Assembly: GCA_947168065.1 (NCBI GenBank)
Contig: CAMVKH010000004.1
Location: 1-64,000, forward strand
From: an uncultured Bacteroidales bacterium
Lineage (GTDB): Bacteria; Bacteroidota; Bacteroidia; Bacteroidales; UBA932
DNA: 64,000 bases
Direction of reading: 5' to 3'
Shown: in pieces, positions 47,364 through 56,237 of the stretch
Position numbering within the stretch: position 1 is the first letter of the stretch
Layout: the number at the start of each line of letters is the position of its first letter
The notes under the pieces: generated by a model
Seen by the model: only the letters and a program-made list of their open reading frames with translations
The model's database searches: none
Told to the model about the DNA's origin: nothing
Translations under genes and position numbers: made by a program

Positions 47364-48056
47364 CTAGAAATGGAAGCCGCAAGTGAAGGAGATGCGATCC
47401 AGATAAGTGGGGATTCGTGTCGGGCTGTCCGTGTATTGTGGGTAAGGAATGCGAATGTTGCGGACGCCGAGGTTGGCTTCGAGGCCCCACTGCCAGTGTT
47501 TGCCGGCCCGGAAGGTAATGCTTGACTGGACGGCGTAGTCGAAATGGTAGAATTTATCCTTGCCGTTCAACGGGTCGCCGGGATCGGCATCGATGTAGTA
47601 AGGACTTTGATAAAAGATATAGGAAACATCAGGACCTAGGCCGAAAATGATGCCGACGCCACCTGCGTCAAGATGATATCGAAGGGAACAGAAAGCGTCC
47701 AGGCTGCCCAGCAAGTCAACGTCTCCGCCGATGGAACCAATTAACCAGAGGCTCTGCACGTCACCGCGGAGGCCGGCACCGGGCATCAATGACCAGGGAC
47801 CGCCAAGCTGGATGTCGAGGCCGTAAGAGATTCTAGAGGATGAACTCAGATAGTACAGGAGATATGAGGGAATGGATTTGGGGTTGTTCCGGACATACTT
47901 AAAGAGTTCTTTAACTTGGCCAAGCCTGCTTCCGCCCGTTTCGACAAACATGCCCTGGCTGAACTGGATGTTGCTTTCAACGCCTTTACCGTTCTGTGCA
48001 AATATAACCCCCGTCGCGAGAAAAAAGACAAAGAGGACAATAAGGATTCGTTTCAT
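47364..48056 (-). CDS. Outer-membrane beta-barrel protein, 230 aa
   Basis: Start MKRILIVLFVF at 48056; signal peptide ends TGVIFAQ. Then alternating strands (LGQVKELFKY..., ISYGLDIQLGGPWSLMPGAGLRGDV, LLGSLDAFCSLRYHLDAGG, SSITFRAGKHWQWGLEANLGVRNI) and the terminal Phe signature FTCGFHF. Predicted small barrel of the OprW/OmpW-like class, with loops rich in Asp/Gly/Tyr (IDADPGDPLNGKDKFYHFD). Function unknown. Related in type, not in sequence, to the duplicated barrel at 28008. Confidence 0.75.
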   Translation of the reverse strand: MKRILIVLFVFFLATGVIFAQNGKGVESNIQFSQGMFVETGGSRLGQVKELFKYVRNNPKSIPSYLLYYLSSSSRISYGLDIQLGGPWSLMPGAGLRGDVQSLWLIGSIGGDVDLLGSLDAFCSLRYHLDAGGVGIIFGLGPDVSYIFYQSPYYIDADPGDPLNGKDKFYHFDYAVQSSITFRAGKHWQWGLEANLGVRNIRIPYPQYTDSPTRIPTYLDRISFTCGFHF

Positions 48057-48121
48057 GATGCTCAATATGTGATGTATATTCTAGATGCAGTTGACCCATA
48101 AAACGTTGCGTCATAGGTTAA

Positions 48122-48727
48122 TCAGAACGTGAATCCGAGCCGGATGAAAAGGGAGTGATGGATGGAGGTCGTCAGCAATTCCTTGCCATTGGACATATGG
48201 ATCGCTTCTGAAAAAGCAGGATCCCAATAGCTTTTCAACGACCGCTCATAGCCGATTTTCAATGCAATGAAACGCAATTTCATCGAGAGGCCGGCTTGCC
48301 AGCCGAACAATGTGGGACAGATGGCCGAGTCGATCTGTTCATCGCTTGTGGTCTCGCGGATGATGTAGATTGGTACCTTATCACCCTGATTGTCGGCAAC
48401 CCTGATACCGAAGCACGGTCCGGTAAAAGCCGAAACACGAAATCCTTTTGGCGTATCAATGAAACGATAGCCCACATTCCCTTCGATCTGCGCATAATTT
48501 ACACGCGCATCTGCTCCTTTCGTATTAAATCCGACACCTCCCGTAAAATCCCATCGAGACATGGGAAAGGTATAGTCCACTCCGGCATTCGCGAGACGCC
48601 ACTGGTAGAATAGTTGCGGGTCATTTGTATTGCCCGAATAATTGATACCATACCAGACAGTCCAGCGCTGCGCTGCCGCTGGTGAGACAACGCTTATCAA
48701 TAATAGCAAGAATAGTATTTTTTTCAT
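48122..48727 (-). CDS. Outer-membrane beta-barrel protein, 201 aa
   Basis: Start MKKILFLLLLISVVSPAAAQ at 48727. Barrel strands WTVWYGINYSGNTND, YTFPMSRWDFTGGVGFNTKGAD, YRFIDTPKGFRVSAFTGPCFGIRV, LSMKLRFIALKIGYERSL and terminal RLGFTF. Outer membrane beta-barrel domain type; function unknown. The signal peptide and leader resemble those of the DUF6794 gene (45740), with which it shares an upstream repeat. Confidence 0.75.
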   Translation of the reverse strand: MKKILFLLLLISVVSPAAAQRWTVWYGINYSGNTNDPQLFYQWRLANAGVDYTFPMSRWDFTGGVGFNTKGADARVNYAQIEGNVGYRFIDTPKGFRVSAFTGPCFGIRVADNQGDKVPIYIIRETTSDEQIDSAICPTLFGWQAGLSMKLRFIALKIGYERSLKSYWDPAFSEAIHMSNGKELLTTSIHHSLFIRLGFTF

Positions 48728-48832
48728 AGGGACTATCGTTAAATTCATTCCGTGGAGTTCAACATCTTGATAAACAATGACTTCCTAAAATCAGCCCTCC
48801 TCTCACAAAGGTGGGCTGTTTCTTGTTATTAG
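48728..48832. repeat. 110-bp repeat with hairpin, copy 2
   Basis: Second copy of 46625-46735. CAGCCC (48792-48797) pairs with GGGCTG (48813-48818). It lies between two minus-strand genes and may end transcription of the one to its right. Confidence 0.7.
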
Positions 48833-48886
48833 TTAATAATCAGCTGTTTAATCACCATGTTATTTTCATGAAGTTAAATCAGATTA

Positions 48887-49333
48887 TTATTCTGCAGATT
48901 GCATTATCACAAAATGACCAGCCGCATTCGAATTGTATGAATCAACCACATACGCTCCGCTCACAATAGGCTTTCCCGTTGTATTGTTTTCAATCCTGAA
49001 AGAATAAACTGATTGTAACTCTGATTTTTTCGTCCTCGTAAAATTGAAGTGCTCGCCAGGGACCAAATACGAAGTATCCACTATGTCATCAAGCCTCTTC
49101 AGGCCCAGTGTCTCAGGGTAATATGCGACAATTCTCAACGCTCCTCCCTCCGCTCCAATATGAAATACTATTTGATTATGCAATGTTTCCCCCTCCAAAG
49201 AAAAAGATATGGGGATAACTTGAGGGATACCCCCCATTGTTGTCACTCCATTGCTATCACTCTCCACTTCACAAGAGGAACAACCGGAAAAAAGAAACAG
49301 AGATCCTAACAATAATGTGATTACGTATTTCAT
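48887..49333 (-). CDS. Small lipoprotein of a BACON-like paralogue pair
   Basis: 148 residues; lipobox LFSGC (Cys about 17), then CEVESDSNGVTTMGG and an Ig-like domain with HIGAEGGALRIVAYYPETLG and NTTGKPIVSGAYVVDSYNSNAAGHFVIM. Paralogue of the protein at 40599-41069 by shared blocks. The start is ATG 49333; the longer frame would add a non-signal stretch. Its upstream region is the second copy of the 260-bp repeat. Confidence 0.7.
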   Translation of the reverse strand: MKYVITLLLGSLFLFSGCSSCEVESDSNGVTTMGGIPQVIPISFSLEGETLHNQIVFHIGAEGGALRIVAYYPETLGLKRLDDIVDTSYLVPGEHFNFTRTKKSELQSVYSFRIENNTTGKPIVSGAYVVDSYNSNAAGHFVIMQSAE

Positions 49334-49381
49334 GACTATTGTTTTCGTTTTAATAAGTTTTAAGATGTGCGTGACGTGTTT

Positions 49382-49651
49382 TCTGTTGTAAAGATGCACA
49401 AAGATTGACAGATGTTGCGTTTCCGAGCTGCAAATTCATCTTACAAAGCGGGTTTTTGGTGATTTTATAACTCACTGATAATCATGTAATTACAGAGTGG
49501 CAGGACAGCATGTAAGAAAATTAATCTTACACGGCAAAATCGAGGACTCGACAATTAACCCGTAAGCGGCTGACTATCATACAATTAATAAATAATCGCC
49601 TTTCGGCCTTCTAATACGGGCTTGTAAGGTATTTCCACAGAATGAAAATCC
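49382..49651. repeat. 260-bp upstream repeat, copy 2
   Basis: Matches 41660-41930; near-identical from AATCTTACACGGCAAAATCG to GTATTTCCACAGAATGAAAA. Holds the promoter side of the 48887 gene on the minus strand and ends in the CCACAGAATG hairpin. No gene is seen in 49334-49783. Confidence 0.8.
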
Positions 49652-49755
49652 AGCCTCAATTTCCATTCTGTGGCCGGAAATCGCTTGCATTTGCCCGATT
49701 CGGGGCCACAGAATGGATTCTGGCCCCGAATCTTCATTCTATGGCCGTGCCGCCG
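49635..49755. repeat. Hairpin cluster at the island's right edge
   Basis: CCACAGAATG (49635-49644) with CATTCTGTGG (49664-49673), then TTCGGGGCCA (49699-49708) with TGGCCCCGAA (49721-49730), and an overlapping GGCCACAGAATG / CATTCTATGGCC pair. The CGCGACGAC part seen in the other copies is absent. Marks the boundary between island and core genes. Confidence 0.7.
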
Positions 49756-49783
49756 GCCGGGCAGACCCGGAACAGACAATCAG

Positions 49784-51157
49784 CTAGGCGGGCAGCAGGG
49801 AGATGGCGGCGACCCTGCGTGTAGCTGGGGTAATTTTGAAGCGGTCGTCGATGCGGCGGCCGGCGATGGCGACGATGATTTCGTCGCCATTTTCGTTGGT
49901 GGTGGTGACGACCACTTCGCGGCGTTTCTGCTCCACGTCGAGCTTGAGGTCGATAAAGAAGTCGCTGAGGAGTTTGGTGCCGCGGTGCATGCCGAAGGGG
50001 CGGAAGCGGTCTCCTTCGCGCGGGGCGCGGGCGGCGAGGGGGAGGCGGACCTTGTCGGCGTCGATGAAAAGGACGTCGTCGGGTTTCTGTTTCGGGTCGA
50101 AGCCCGGCGTTACGGTGAATGTGCGGACGTCAAGGCGGAACGTCAGGTCGTCCGGGGCGGCGGCGGCCAAGGGATAGACGCGCAGTTCATTGCGGTCCTT
50201 GACCAGGCGATGGGTCGGCGAGAGGAATTCCTTACCGCTCAGGGCTTCCAGCGAGCGCTCGATCTGGTCGAGCTGGTCGGGGTTGAAGCCGTAGCCTTCC
50301 AGCAGTCGGTAGAGCCACCAGCCTGTCTGCCCTTTGCGCACCAAGGCGGGGATGTCGATGGCCAGCACGGCGTCCTGCCCGTGGCTGACGCTGTCGCGGG
50401 AGACGCTGTCGCGGCAGAGGCCGTCGCGGCCCTCGGCAAAAACATGGTCGAGCAGTTGCTCCATCTGGCCGAAGTGCCGCATTTCCCTGCGGAAGGTCAC
50501 GAGGAACGAGGGATTGATCCTGGCCAGTTCGGGGAACACTTCGTGCCGGATGCGGTTGCGAGGGATGGAGATGTCGGCATTGGTCGCGTCGATGCGGAAT
50601 TCGACGCCGGCGCGGACGGCATGGGCTTCGATCTCGCGGCGGGAGAAGTTCAGCAGGGGGCGGATCAGCGTCACGTCTTCCGCGCCTGGCAGCGGGACGG
50701 ATGCCCGGATGCCGGACATTCCGCGCATGCCCGTGCCACGCAGCAAGTGCAGCAGCAGCGTCTCGGCACTGTCGTCGAGGTTGTGGGCCACGGCCAGGTG
50801 CGTGAAGCCCTGTTCGCGGCACAGCTGCGCGAACCAGCTGTAGCGCAGTTCGCGCGCCGCCATTTCCACGGACAGGCCGTGGTCGGCGGCATACGCGGCG
50901 GCATCGGCTTCCTGCCGGAAGAACGGCACGTCGTGTGCGCCGCACCACGCAGCCACCAGGGCCTCATCGCCGTCGCTGTCGGCACCCCGCAGCTGAAAAT
51001 TGACGTGCGCCACGGCCAGGGGAAGCCGCAGCGCACTGTGGAGGAAAAGGTCCGCCATCGTCATCGAATCGACGCCGCCGCTCACGGCCAGCAGCACCCG
51101 GGCATCCGGGCATCCGTCCGTAAGCTGCGCCAACGCGCTGTCGAAGCGGTCCTGCAT
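49784..51157 (-). CDS. tilS: tRNA(Ile)-lysidine synthase
   Basis: 457 residues from ATG 51157. N-terminal PP-loop ATP-binding motif LLAVSGGVDSMTM; HVNFQLRGADSDGDEALV, HNLDDSAETLLLHLLRGTGMRGMSGI and RIDATNADISIPRNRIRHEVFPEL are family signatures. The C-terminal domain (about 340-450) fits the TilS tRNA-binding domain (GDRFRPFGMHRGTKLLSDFFIDLKL...). Converts the wobble cytidine of tRNA-Ile(CAU) to lysidine, an essential modification. Its end faces the hairpin cluster that borders the island. Confidence 0.93.
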   Translation of the reverse strand: MQDRFDSALAQLTDGCPDARVLLAVSGGVDSMTMADLFLHSALRLPLAVAHVNFQLRGADSDGDEALVAAWCGAHDVPFFRQEADAAAYAADHGLSVEMAARELRYSWFAQLCREQGFTHLAVAHNLDDSAETLLLHLLRGTGMRGMSGIRASVPLPGAEDVTLIRPLLNFSRREIEAHAVRAGVEFRIDATNADISIPRNRIRHEVFPELARINPSFLVTFRREMRHFGQMEQLLDHVFAEGRDGLCRDSVSRDSVSHGQDAVLAIDIPALVRKGQTGWWLYRLLEGYGFNPDQLDQIERSLEALSGKEFLSPTHRLVKDRNELRVYPLAAAAPDDLTFRLDVRTFTVTPGFDPKQKPDDVLFIDADKVRLPLAARAPREGDRFRPFGMHRGTKLLSDFFIDLKLDVEQKRREVVVTTTNENGDEIIVAIAGRRIDDRFKITPATRRVAAISLLPA

Positions 51158-51163
51158 CAAAAA

Positions 51164-52069
51164 CTATTTCTTCTTCTCGCCGAAGGTGTAGGTGAATCCG
51201 ATGGAGAAGAGCTCCTTGAACTGGATGCCCTTGCCGTCGTAGTACTCGTCCTTCGTACCCTTGCGGAGCTTCGGGACCAGCACATTGTCGTCGTAGATCA
51301 TGTTGGTGCGGAGCGTCACCGAGAAGAACTTCGTGATCTTGGCTTCGGCGTTGACATCCCAGAGCACCTTGATGTTCTGCGGTTTGTTGAGATAGTCGGA
51401 GAAGAGGACCAGCGAAGTGCCCACCTTGAAATCCTGCACCTCCAGTTTGGCGTCCACCTTCAGCTGGGCACCGAGTTCAAACCGGGCGAACTGGTCTTCG
51501 GCATTGCCGTAACGAGCACGGAGCTCCTGGGGTTTGACCATCGTCACCTTGCCTGTCAGAGGCGCAAAGTTGATGGCCACGTTCTTGGCCGGTGTATAGT
51601 CGATACCAAGACCTAGCGAAGTATAGGCAGGGGCGAAGAAATCCGACACCAGCTCGACATCGCCTTTATAGCCCGGCGCGAACTGGGTCCGGAAGTTGAA
51701 GACGGCCGAAAGATAGAACTTCTCGGCGGCCTTGTAGCCCAGCTTGCTGTCGAAAATCAGCCGGTCGTCACTCTTCTTGAAACCGGTCTCGAAGCTCTCG
51801 ATGAAGCCGTAACCGGCCTGCAATTCATTGGCCCAAAGGATCTTTCCCTTGGTCAGGTTGGCATATAGGTCGGCATAGGTATTGAGGGTCAGCTGCCCGG
51901 CGCCACCCGCCGCCCACTGCATCAGGGACAGCTGGGAGAAACCGATGGTCGTGGCGATTCCCTTGTTCCATTCCGCCTTGGGTGCTTCTTCCGCGGCAGG
52001 AGCCGCTTCCTGGGCAAAGAGGGAAAGGGTGGCAAAAATGGCGCAAACGGCCAGGAATAGTCTTTTCAT
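51164..52069 (-). CDS. DUF3078-family outer-membrane protein
   Basis: 301 residues: signal peptide 1-19 (LSLFAQ), Glu/Ala-rich linker, then a DUF3078 barrel. Recognisable: WNKGIATTIGFSQLSLMQWAAGGAGQLTLNTYADLYANLTKGKILWANELQAGYGF, FFAPAYTSLGLGIDYTPA and terminal GFTYTFGEKKK. Bacteroidota-specific outer-membrane family without known function. Sits between tilS and proS on the same strand, with a 6-nt gap to tilS. Confidence 0.87.
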   Translation of the reverse strand: MKRLFLAVCAIFATLSLFAQEAAPAAEEAPKAEWNKGIATTIGFSQLSLMQWAAGGAGQLTLNTYADLYANLTKGKILWANELQAGYGFIESFETGFKKSDDRLIFDSKLGYKAAEKFYLSAVFNFRTQFAPGYKGDVELVSDFFAPAYTSLGLGIDYTPAKNVAINFAPLTGKVTMVKPQELRARYGNAEDQFARFELGAQLKVDAKLEVQDFKVGTSLVLFSDYLNKPQNIKVLWDVNAEAKITKFFSVTLRTNMIYDDNVLVPKLRKGTKDEYYDGKGIQFKELFSIGFTYTFGEKKK

Positions 52070-52080
52070 GATATGTCAGA

Positions 52081-53571
52081 TTAATAAGCTCTTGCAAAAA
52101 TGACCCTGCGCTGCGAAGGCTTGCCGCTGTAGACGCACTTGCCTTCTTCCTCGCACACGCACGAGTCGATGGGGATGCAGCGGATCGTAGCCTTGGTCAG
52201 GTCCTTGATCTTCTCTTCGGTTTCGGGCGTGCCGTCCCAGTGGCAGAGCAGGAAGCCGCCCTTTTCGATCTCGACCAGGAACTCTTCCCAGGTATCGACC
52301 TTTCGGATATTCGCATCGCGGAAGGCCAGTGCCTTGGCGTACAGGTTCTTCTGGATTTCGTCCATCAGGGCGGCCACGTGGTCGGCGAGGCCTTCCTGCG
52401 GGATATTTTCCTTGGTGGAGGTGTCGCGGCGGGCCAGCTCCACGTGGCCGCCTTCGAGGTCGCGCGGACCGATGACCACGCGCACCGGCACACCCTTGAG
52501 CTCCCATTCTGCGAACTTGAAGCCCGGGCGGAGATTGTCGCGGTCGTCGATCTTGACGCTCAACCCCTTAGCTTCGAATTCGGCCTTGAGTTCCTGCATC
52601 CGCGCCAGGATCGCCTCCCGCTCCTCGTCTTTCTTGTAGATCGGCACCATCACGACCTGGATCGGAGCGAGGGCCGGTGGCAGCACGAGACCGTTGTTGT
52701 CGCTGTGGCACATGATCAGGGCGCCCATCAGGCGGGTCGATACGCCCCACGAGGTGGCCCACACGTACTCGAGCTTGCCTTCCTTGTTGGCGAACTGCAC
52801 GTCGAAGGCCTTGGCGAAATTCTGGCCCAGGAAGTGCGAGGTGCCGGCCTGCAGGGCCTTGCCGTCCTGCATCATGGCTTCGATGCTGTAGGTATCCAGG
52901 GCGCCGGCAAAGCGCTCGGTCTCGGACTTATGGCCGATGATCACGGGCATCGCCATGAACTCGCGGGCAAACTTCGCATACACGTTCACCATCTTCTGCG
53001 CTTCGGCCACGGCCTCGTCGTAGGTTGCGTGGGCCGTATGGCCTTCCTGCCAGAGGAATTCGGCCGTGCGGAGGAACAGGCGCGTGCGCATCTCCCAGCG
53101 TACCACGTTGGCCCACTGGTTGCACAGGATCGGCAGGTCGCGCCACGACTTGATCCAGTTTTTATAGGTGTTCCAGATGATGGTCTCGGAAGTGGGACGG
53201 ACGATGAGTTCCTCTTCGAGTTTGGCGTCGGGATCGACCACCACGCCCTTGCCGTCCGGCGCCACCTTGAGGCGATGGTGCGTCACCACAGCGCACTCCT
53301 TGGCGAAGCCCTCCACGTGCTCGGCCTCGCGGCTGAGGAACGATTTGGGGATGAACAGCGGGAAATAGGCGTTCACGTGGCCCGTCTCCTTGAACATCCG
53401 GTCGAGCTCATGCTGCATCTTTTCCCAGATGGCGTAGCCATAGGGTTTGATGACCATGCAGCCGCGCACGGCGGACTGCTCGGCCAAATCGGCCTTTACC
53501 ACCAGATTGTTGTACCACTGTGAATAATTGTCTTCCCGGTTCGTGACCTCCTTGTTCGAAACCTCTGCCAT
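52081..53571 (-). CDS. proS: Prolyl-tRNA synthetase, archaeal/eukaryotic type
   Basis: 496 residues, start [32 protein letters not shown]. Class II core with [48 protein letters not shown] and the GGVS-type region replaced by [13 protein letters not shown]. The C-terminal anticodon-binding and zinc-like domain ends with [26 protein letters not shown], i.e. with the terminal aromatic/Tyr carboxylate typical of ProRS type 3. This shorter, eukaryote-like form replaces the long bacterial ProRS in Bacteroidota. Twelve nt upstream of the DUF3078 gene. Confidence 0.93.
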   Translation of the reverse strand: MAEVSNKEVTNREDNYSQWYNNLVVKADLAEQSAVRGCMVIKPYGYAIWEKMQHELDRMFKETGHVNAYFPLFIPKSFLSREAEHVEGFAKECAVVTHHRLKVAPDGKGVVVDPDAKLEEELIVRPTSETIIWNTYKNWIKSWRDLPILCNQWANVVRWEMRTRLFLRTAEFLWQEGHTAHATYDEAVAEAQKMVNVYAKFAREFMAMPVIIGHKSETERFAGALDTYSIEAMMQDGKALQAGTSHFLGQNFAKAFDVQFANKEGKLEYVWATSWGVSTRLMGALIMCHSDNNGLVLPPALAPIQVVMVPIYKKDEEREAILARMQELKAEFEAKGLSVKIDDRDNLRPGFKFAEWELKGVPVRVVIGPRDLEGGHVELARRDTSTKENIPQEGLADHVAALMDEIQKNLYAKALAFRDANIRKVDTWEEFLVEIEKGGFLLCHWDGTPETEEKIKDLTKATIRCIPIDSCVCEEEGKCVYSGKPSQRRVIFARAY

Positions 53572-53597
53572 AACTTTTTTATTGGTATAAAAATTGA

Positions 53598-53605
53598 TAT
53601 ATTTG
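53598..53605 (+). promoter_or_regulatory. -7 box TATATTTG for the Trp/Tyr-rich lipoprotein
   Basis: Exact TAnnTTTG; about 83 nt before ATG 53688, giving a normal leader. Confidence 0.5.
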
Positions 53606-53676
53606 CGTAAATTAAACGTCGGGCCCTGTTTGGTGTCCAATACGTGAAGCGCAAAAATACAAAAATAAACTTACAC

Positions 53677-53683
53677 AGGAGGT
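53677..53683 (+). promoter_or_regulatory. Unusually strong Shine-Dalgarno AGGAGGT
   Basis: Full complement to the 16S tail, 4 nt before ATG 53688. Bacteroidota mRNAs rarely carry a strong SD, so this gene may be very highly or differently translated. Confidence 0.5.
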
Positions 53684-53687
53684 AAAA

Positions 53688-54647
53688 ATGAAAAACAAAC
53701 GATTCGGATTCCTCGTAATCCTTGCTTTTGCGGCACTTGCCAGCTCTTGTGGTACGTCGGGGTACTACTCCTCATCGGTGTACGACGACGGGATTTATTA
53801 TCGCCCTACTGCCCAGTCACGCGCCAAGATGGTCGCCGAGCAGCAGGCCCAGCGTGAACAGCAGCGGCAGCGTCAATACGATCAATATCTTGCAAAAGAC
53901 GAGGACGGAAATCTCTACGTGGTGACGGAACTTCTGGACGGCGAGACCTATGAATCGCGGCTCCACAAGTTCGACAGTCCCTGGTACACCAACTCCATCT
54001 GGTACGGTGGCTGGTACTCTCCCTGGTACAATCCCTGGTGGTACTCCTACCCTTACTACGGCAACAGCTGGACCTGGGGCTACGCCTGGCTCGACAGCTA
54101 CTACGGATGGGGCTATCCCTATTATTACGGACGCTACAACCCGTATTACTACAGCTGGGGCGGCTGGTATGATCCCTGGTACTGGGGCGCCGGCTACGCA
54201 GGCTGGTACGGTCTCGAACGCTGGGCCTACCGGTATGGTCCCCGCGACTACTGGTATCACCACGGTCACGTAGGTCCGGGTCCGGGCCCCAGCAAGCACG
54301 GACACAACGTAGTCTACACCCCGCGCAACAGCGCAACCGGCAGCGGCATGTACCGCACTACCGGAACCTCGGGAAGCCGTGGCATGTACTCCACCCGTCG
54401 CACCAGTTCCGGCGGTACCGTGAGCACCCGCACCTCTACTGGAACGGTCCGCAGCAATACCGGCAGCAGGCCTACCCGTACCGGCGCCAGCGGCGGTGGC
54501 AGCTACTCCCGCTCGAGCGGTGGCTATAGCGGCAGCACCGGCGGCGGCTACAGTGGCTCGAGCAGCTCCGGCGGCTTCAGCGGCGGATCTTCCGGCGGCG
54601 GACGCAGCGTGAGCGGCGGCAGCCACAGCGGCGGCGGCAGACGCTAA
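53688..54647 (+). CDS. Low-complexity lipoprotein rich in Tyr/Trp/Gly and Ser/Gly/Thr
   Basis: 319 residues. Lipobox LASSC (Cys about 21), a Gln/Arg coiled segment (about 48-70, QQAQREQQRQRQYDQYL), then a 100-residue Trp/Tyr/Gly stretch (SPWYTNSIWYGGWYSPWYNP...) and a Gly/Ser/Arg/Thr tail (about 225-319, SGGYSGSTGGGYSGSSSSGG). Resembles the prokaryotic 'vitellogenin-like' lipoproteins of Bacteroidales; function unknown, perhaps an adhesive or extracellular-matrix component. Possible unit with the OmpP1 gene downstream (36 nt). Confidence 0.75.
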   Translation: MKNKRFGFLVILAFAALASSCGTSGYYSSSVYDDGIYYRPTAQSRAKMVAEQQAQREQQRQRQYDQYLAKDEDGNLYVVTELLDGETYESRLHKFDSPWYTNSIWYGGWYSPWYNPWWYSYPYYGNSWTWGYAWLDSYYGWGYPYYYGRYNPYYYSWGGWYDPWYWGAGYAGWYGLERWAYRYGPRDYWYHHGHVGPGPGPSKHGHNVVYTPRNSATGSGMYRTTGTSGSRGMYSTRRTSSGGTVSTRTSTGTVRSNTGSRPTRTGASGGGSYSRSSGGYSGSTGGGYSGSSSSGGFSGGSSGGGRSVSGGSHSGGGRR

Positions 54648-54683
54648 CCCATTCCCACAACCCTCTTAAAATTTGAACAAGCC

Positions 54684-56237
54684 ATGAAAAAGATAGCAAC
54701 GCTCTTCCTGTCCTTGTGCCTGGCGGCCGGTCTCTTCGCACAGACCGCGAACGACGCCCTCGGCATCGCACAGGAATATACTGAAGGTACCGCACGCTCG
54801 ATGGCCATGGGTAATGCCTTCACAGCTCTTGGCGGCGATCTGGGCGCCATCGGCATCAACCCGGCCAGCTCCGGCGTGATGCGCTACTCGCAGCTCACCT
54901 TCACGCCTTCGATAACCACGACCCAGCACAACACGGACTACCTGGGCAGAAGCGCCTCGACGAGGAATACCGGGATGACCATCTCAAACTTCGGCACCGT
55001 GCTGAGCTTCGATACCGGACGCTACGACGGCCTGCTGAACTACAACTTCGGCTTCGTATACAACAAGTCGAACAGTTTCCGTTCGGCCCTGCGCGCCGAA
55101 GGTACGACCGACAACTCCTCGATGCTGAGTTCCATCGCCGCCGGCCTGGAAGGCATCGAATGGGAGACGATCGACCTGGAGAAGACCAGCAATCCCTACA
55201 CTTCCACCTATGCCTCCTGGCCCGGCATCCTGGCCTGGAACACCTACGTGCTGGCGCCGCTGTCCTTCCTGGGCGGCAAGTACGCCGACGTGAATGATTC
55301 CTACATGGCATCGACGGAAAACTACAACGAGCTCACCGACGAACTGAGCATCGGCGGTCCCCTCAACCAGCGTTTCAACCGCAAGACCCGCGGCAGCAAC
55401 GAGGAATACGCCCTGAACTTCGGCGGCAACTTCTCCGACTTCCTCTATTTCGGCATCAACGTGGACTTCCACACCATCAGCCAGACCACGGAAGAATACT
55501 ATGAGGAGAAAGCCCAGAACCCGGACCACTTCCAGGACGGTTTCGTCTCGATGGACAACAGCTTCTGGCTCCACACGGCAGGAAGCGGCGTCAACTTCAA
55601 GTTCGGCGCCATCGTCACGCCGTTCGCCGGCTTGCGCCTCGGCGCCACGGTGACCTCGCCGACCTGGTACAACCTCACCGACGAGTGGGACTACACGATG
55701 AACACCGCCTTCAACAACGGCAACACCTACACGGAATACTCCCCGACAGGCACCTATTCCTACAAGATCAAGACCCCGATGCGCTGGAGCGTAGGCGCCG
55801 CCTACACTTTCTGGAACAGGGGCCTGATCAGCGTGGACTATGAGGGCGTGAACTATGCGGGCACCCGCATCAGCGAGATCCGCGGCGGCGAAGGCAACTA
55901 CACCCAGGAAAACCGCTACATCGAGCAGACCTTCACCAACGCGCATATCATCCGGGTTGGCGCCGAGATCCGCGCCACCGACTGGCTCTCGCTCCGCGGT
56001 GGTTTCCAGAACTACTCGCCGGCCGTCAAGGGAGGCGCCAGCCGCAAGGCCTACAGCGCCGGCCTGGGCTTCAACATCAGCCCGACCTTCTCGGTCGACC
56101 TTGCCTGGAGCCGTCTCGCCGGCACGACCGACACCTTCCAGCTCTACGACGACTACTCCAGCGCCGTGACGGTTCCCACGGGCACCGACTGGCACAGCAT
56201 GAGCAAAGCCGTCTGCACGCTGGCGATCAAATTCTGA
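54684..56237 (+). CDS. OmpP1/FadL/TodX-family outer-membrane transport protein
   Basis: 517 residues: signal peptide 1-19 (AAGLFAQ), N-terminal hatch NDALGIAQEYTEGTARSMAMGNAFTALGGDLGAIGINPASSGVMRYSQLTFTPS, the NPA motif being a family hallmark, and long-chain fatty-acid transporter-type barrel strands to the C-terminal KAVCTLAIKF. In Bacteroidota often annotated as hemin receptor/Toluene-transport-like; cargo hydrophobic, exact substrate unknown. Its last 11 bp overlap the convergent wbqC-type gene. Confidence 0.88.
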   Translation: MKKIATLFLSLCLAAGLFAQTANDALGIAQEYTEGTARSMAMGNAFTALGGDLGAIGINPASSGVMRYSQLTFTPSITTTQHNTDYLGRSASTRNTGMTISNFGTVLSFDTGRYDGLLNYNFGFVYNKSNSFRSALRAEGTTDNSSMLSSIAAGLEGIEWETIDLEKTSNPYTSTYASWPGILAWNTYVLAPLSFLGGKYADVNDSYMASTENYNELTDELSIGGPLNQRFNRKTRGSNEEYALNFGGNFSDFLYFGINVDFHTISQTTEEYYEEKAQNPDHFQDGFVSMDNSFWLHTAGSGVNFKFGAIVTPFAGLRLGATVTSPTWYNLTDEWDYTMNTAFNNGNTYTEYSPTGTYSYKIKTPMRWSVGAAYTFWNRGLISVDYEGVNYAGTRISEIRGGEGNYTQENRYIEQTFTNAHIIRVGAEIRATDWLSLRGGFQNYSPAVKGGASRKAYSAGLGFNISPTFSVDLAWSRLAGTTDTFQLYDDYSSAVTVPTGTDWHSMSKAVCTLAIKF

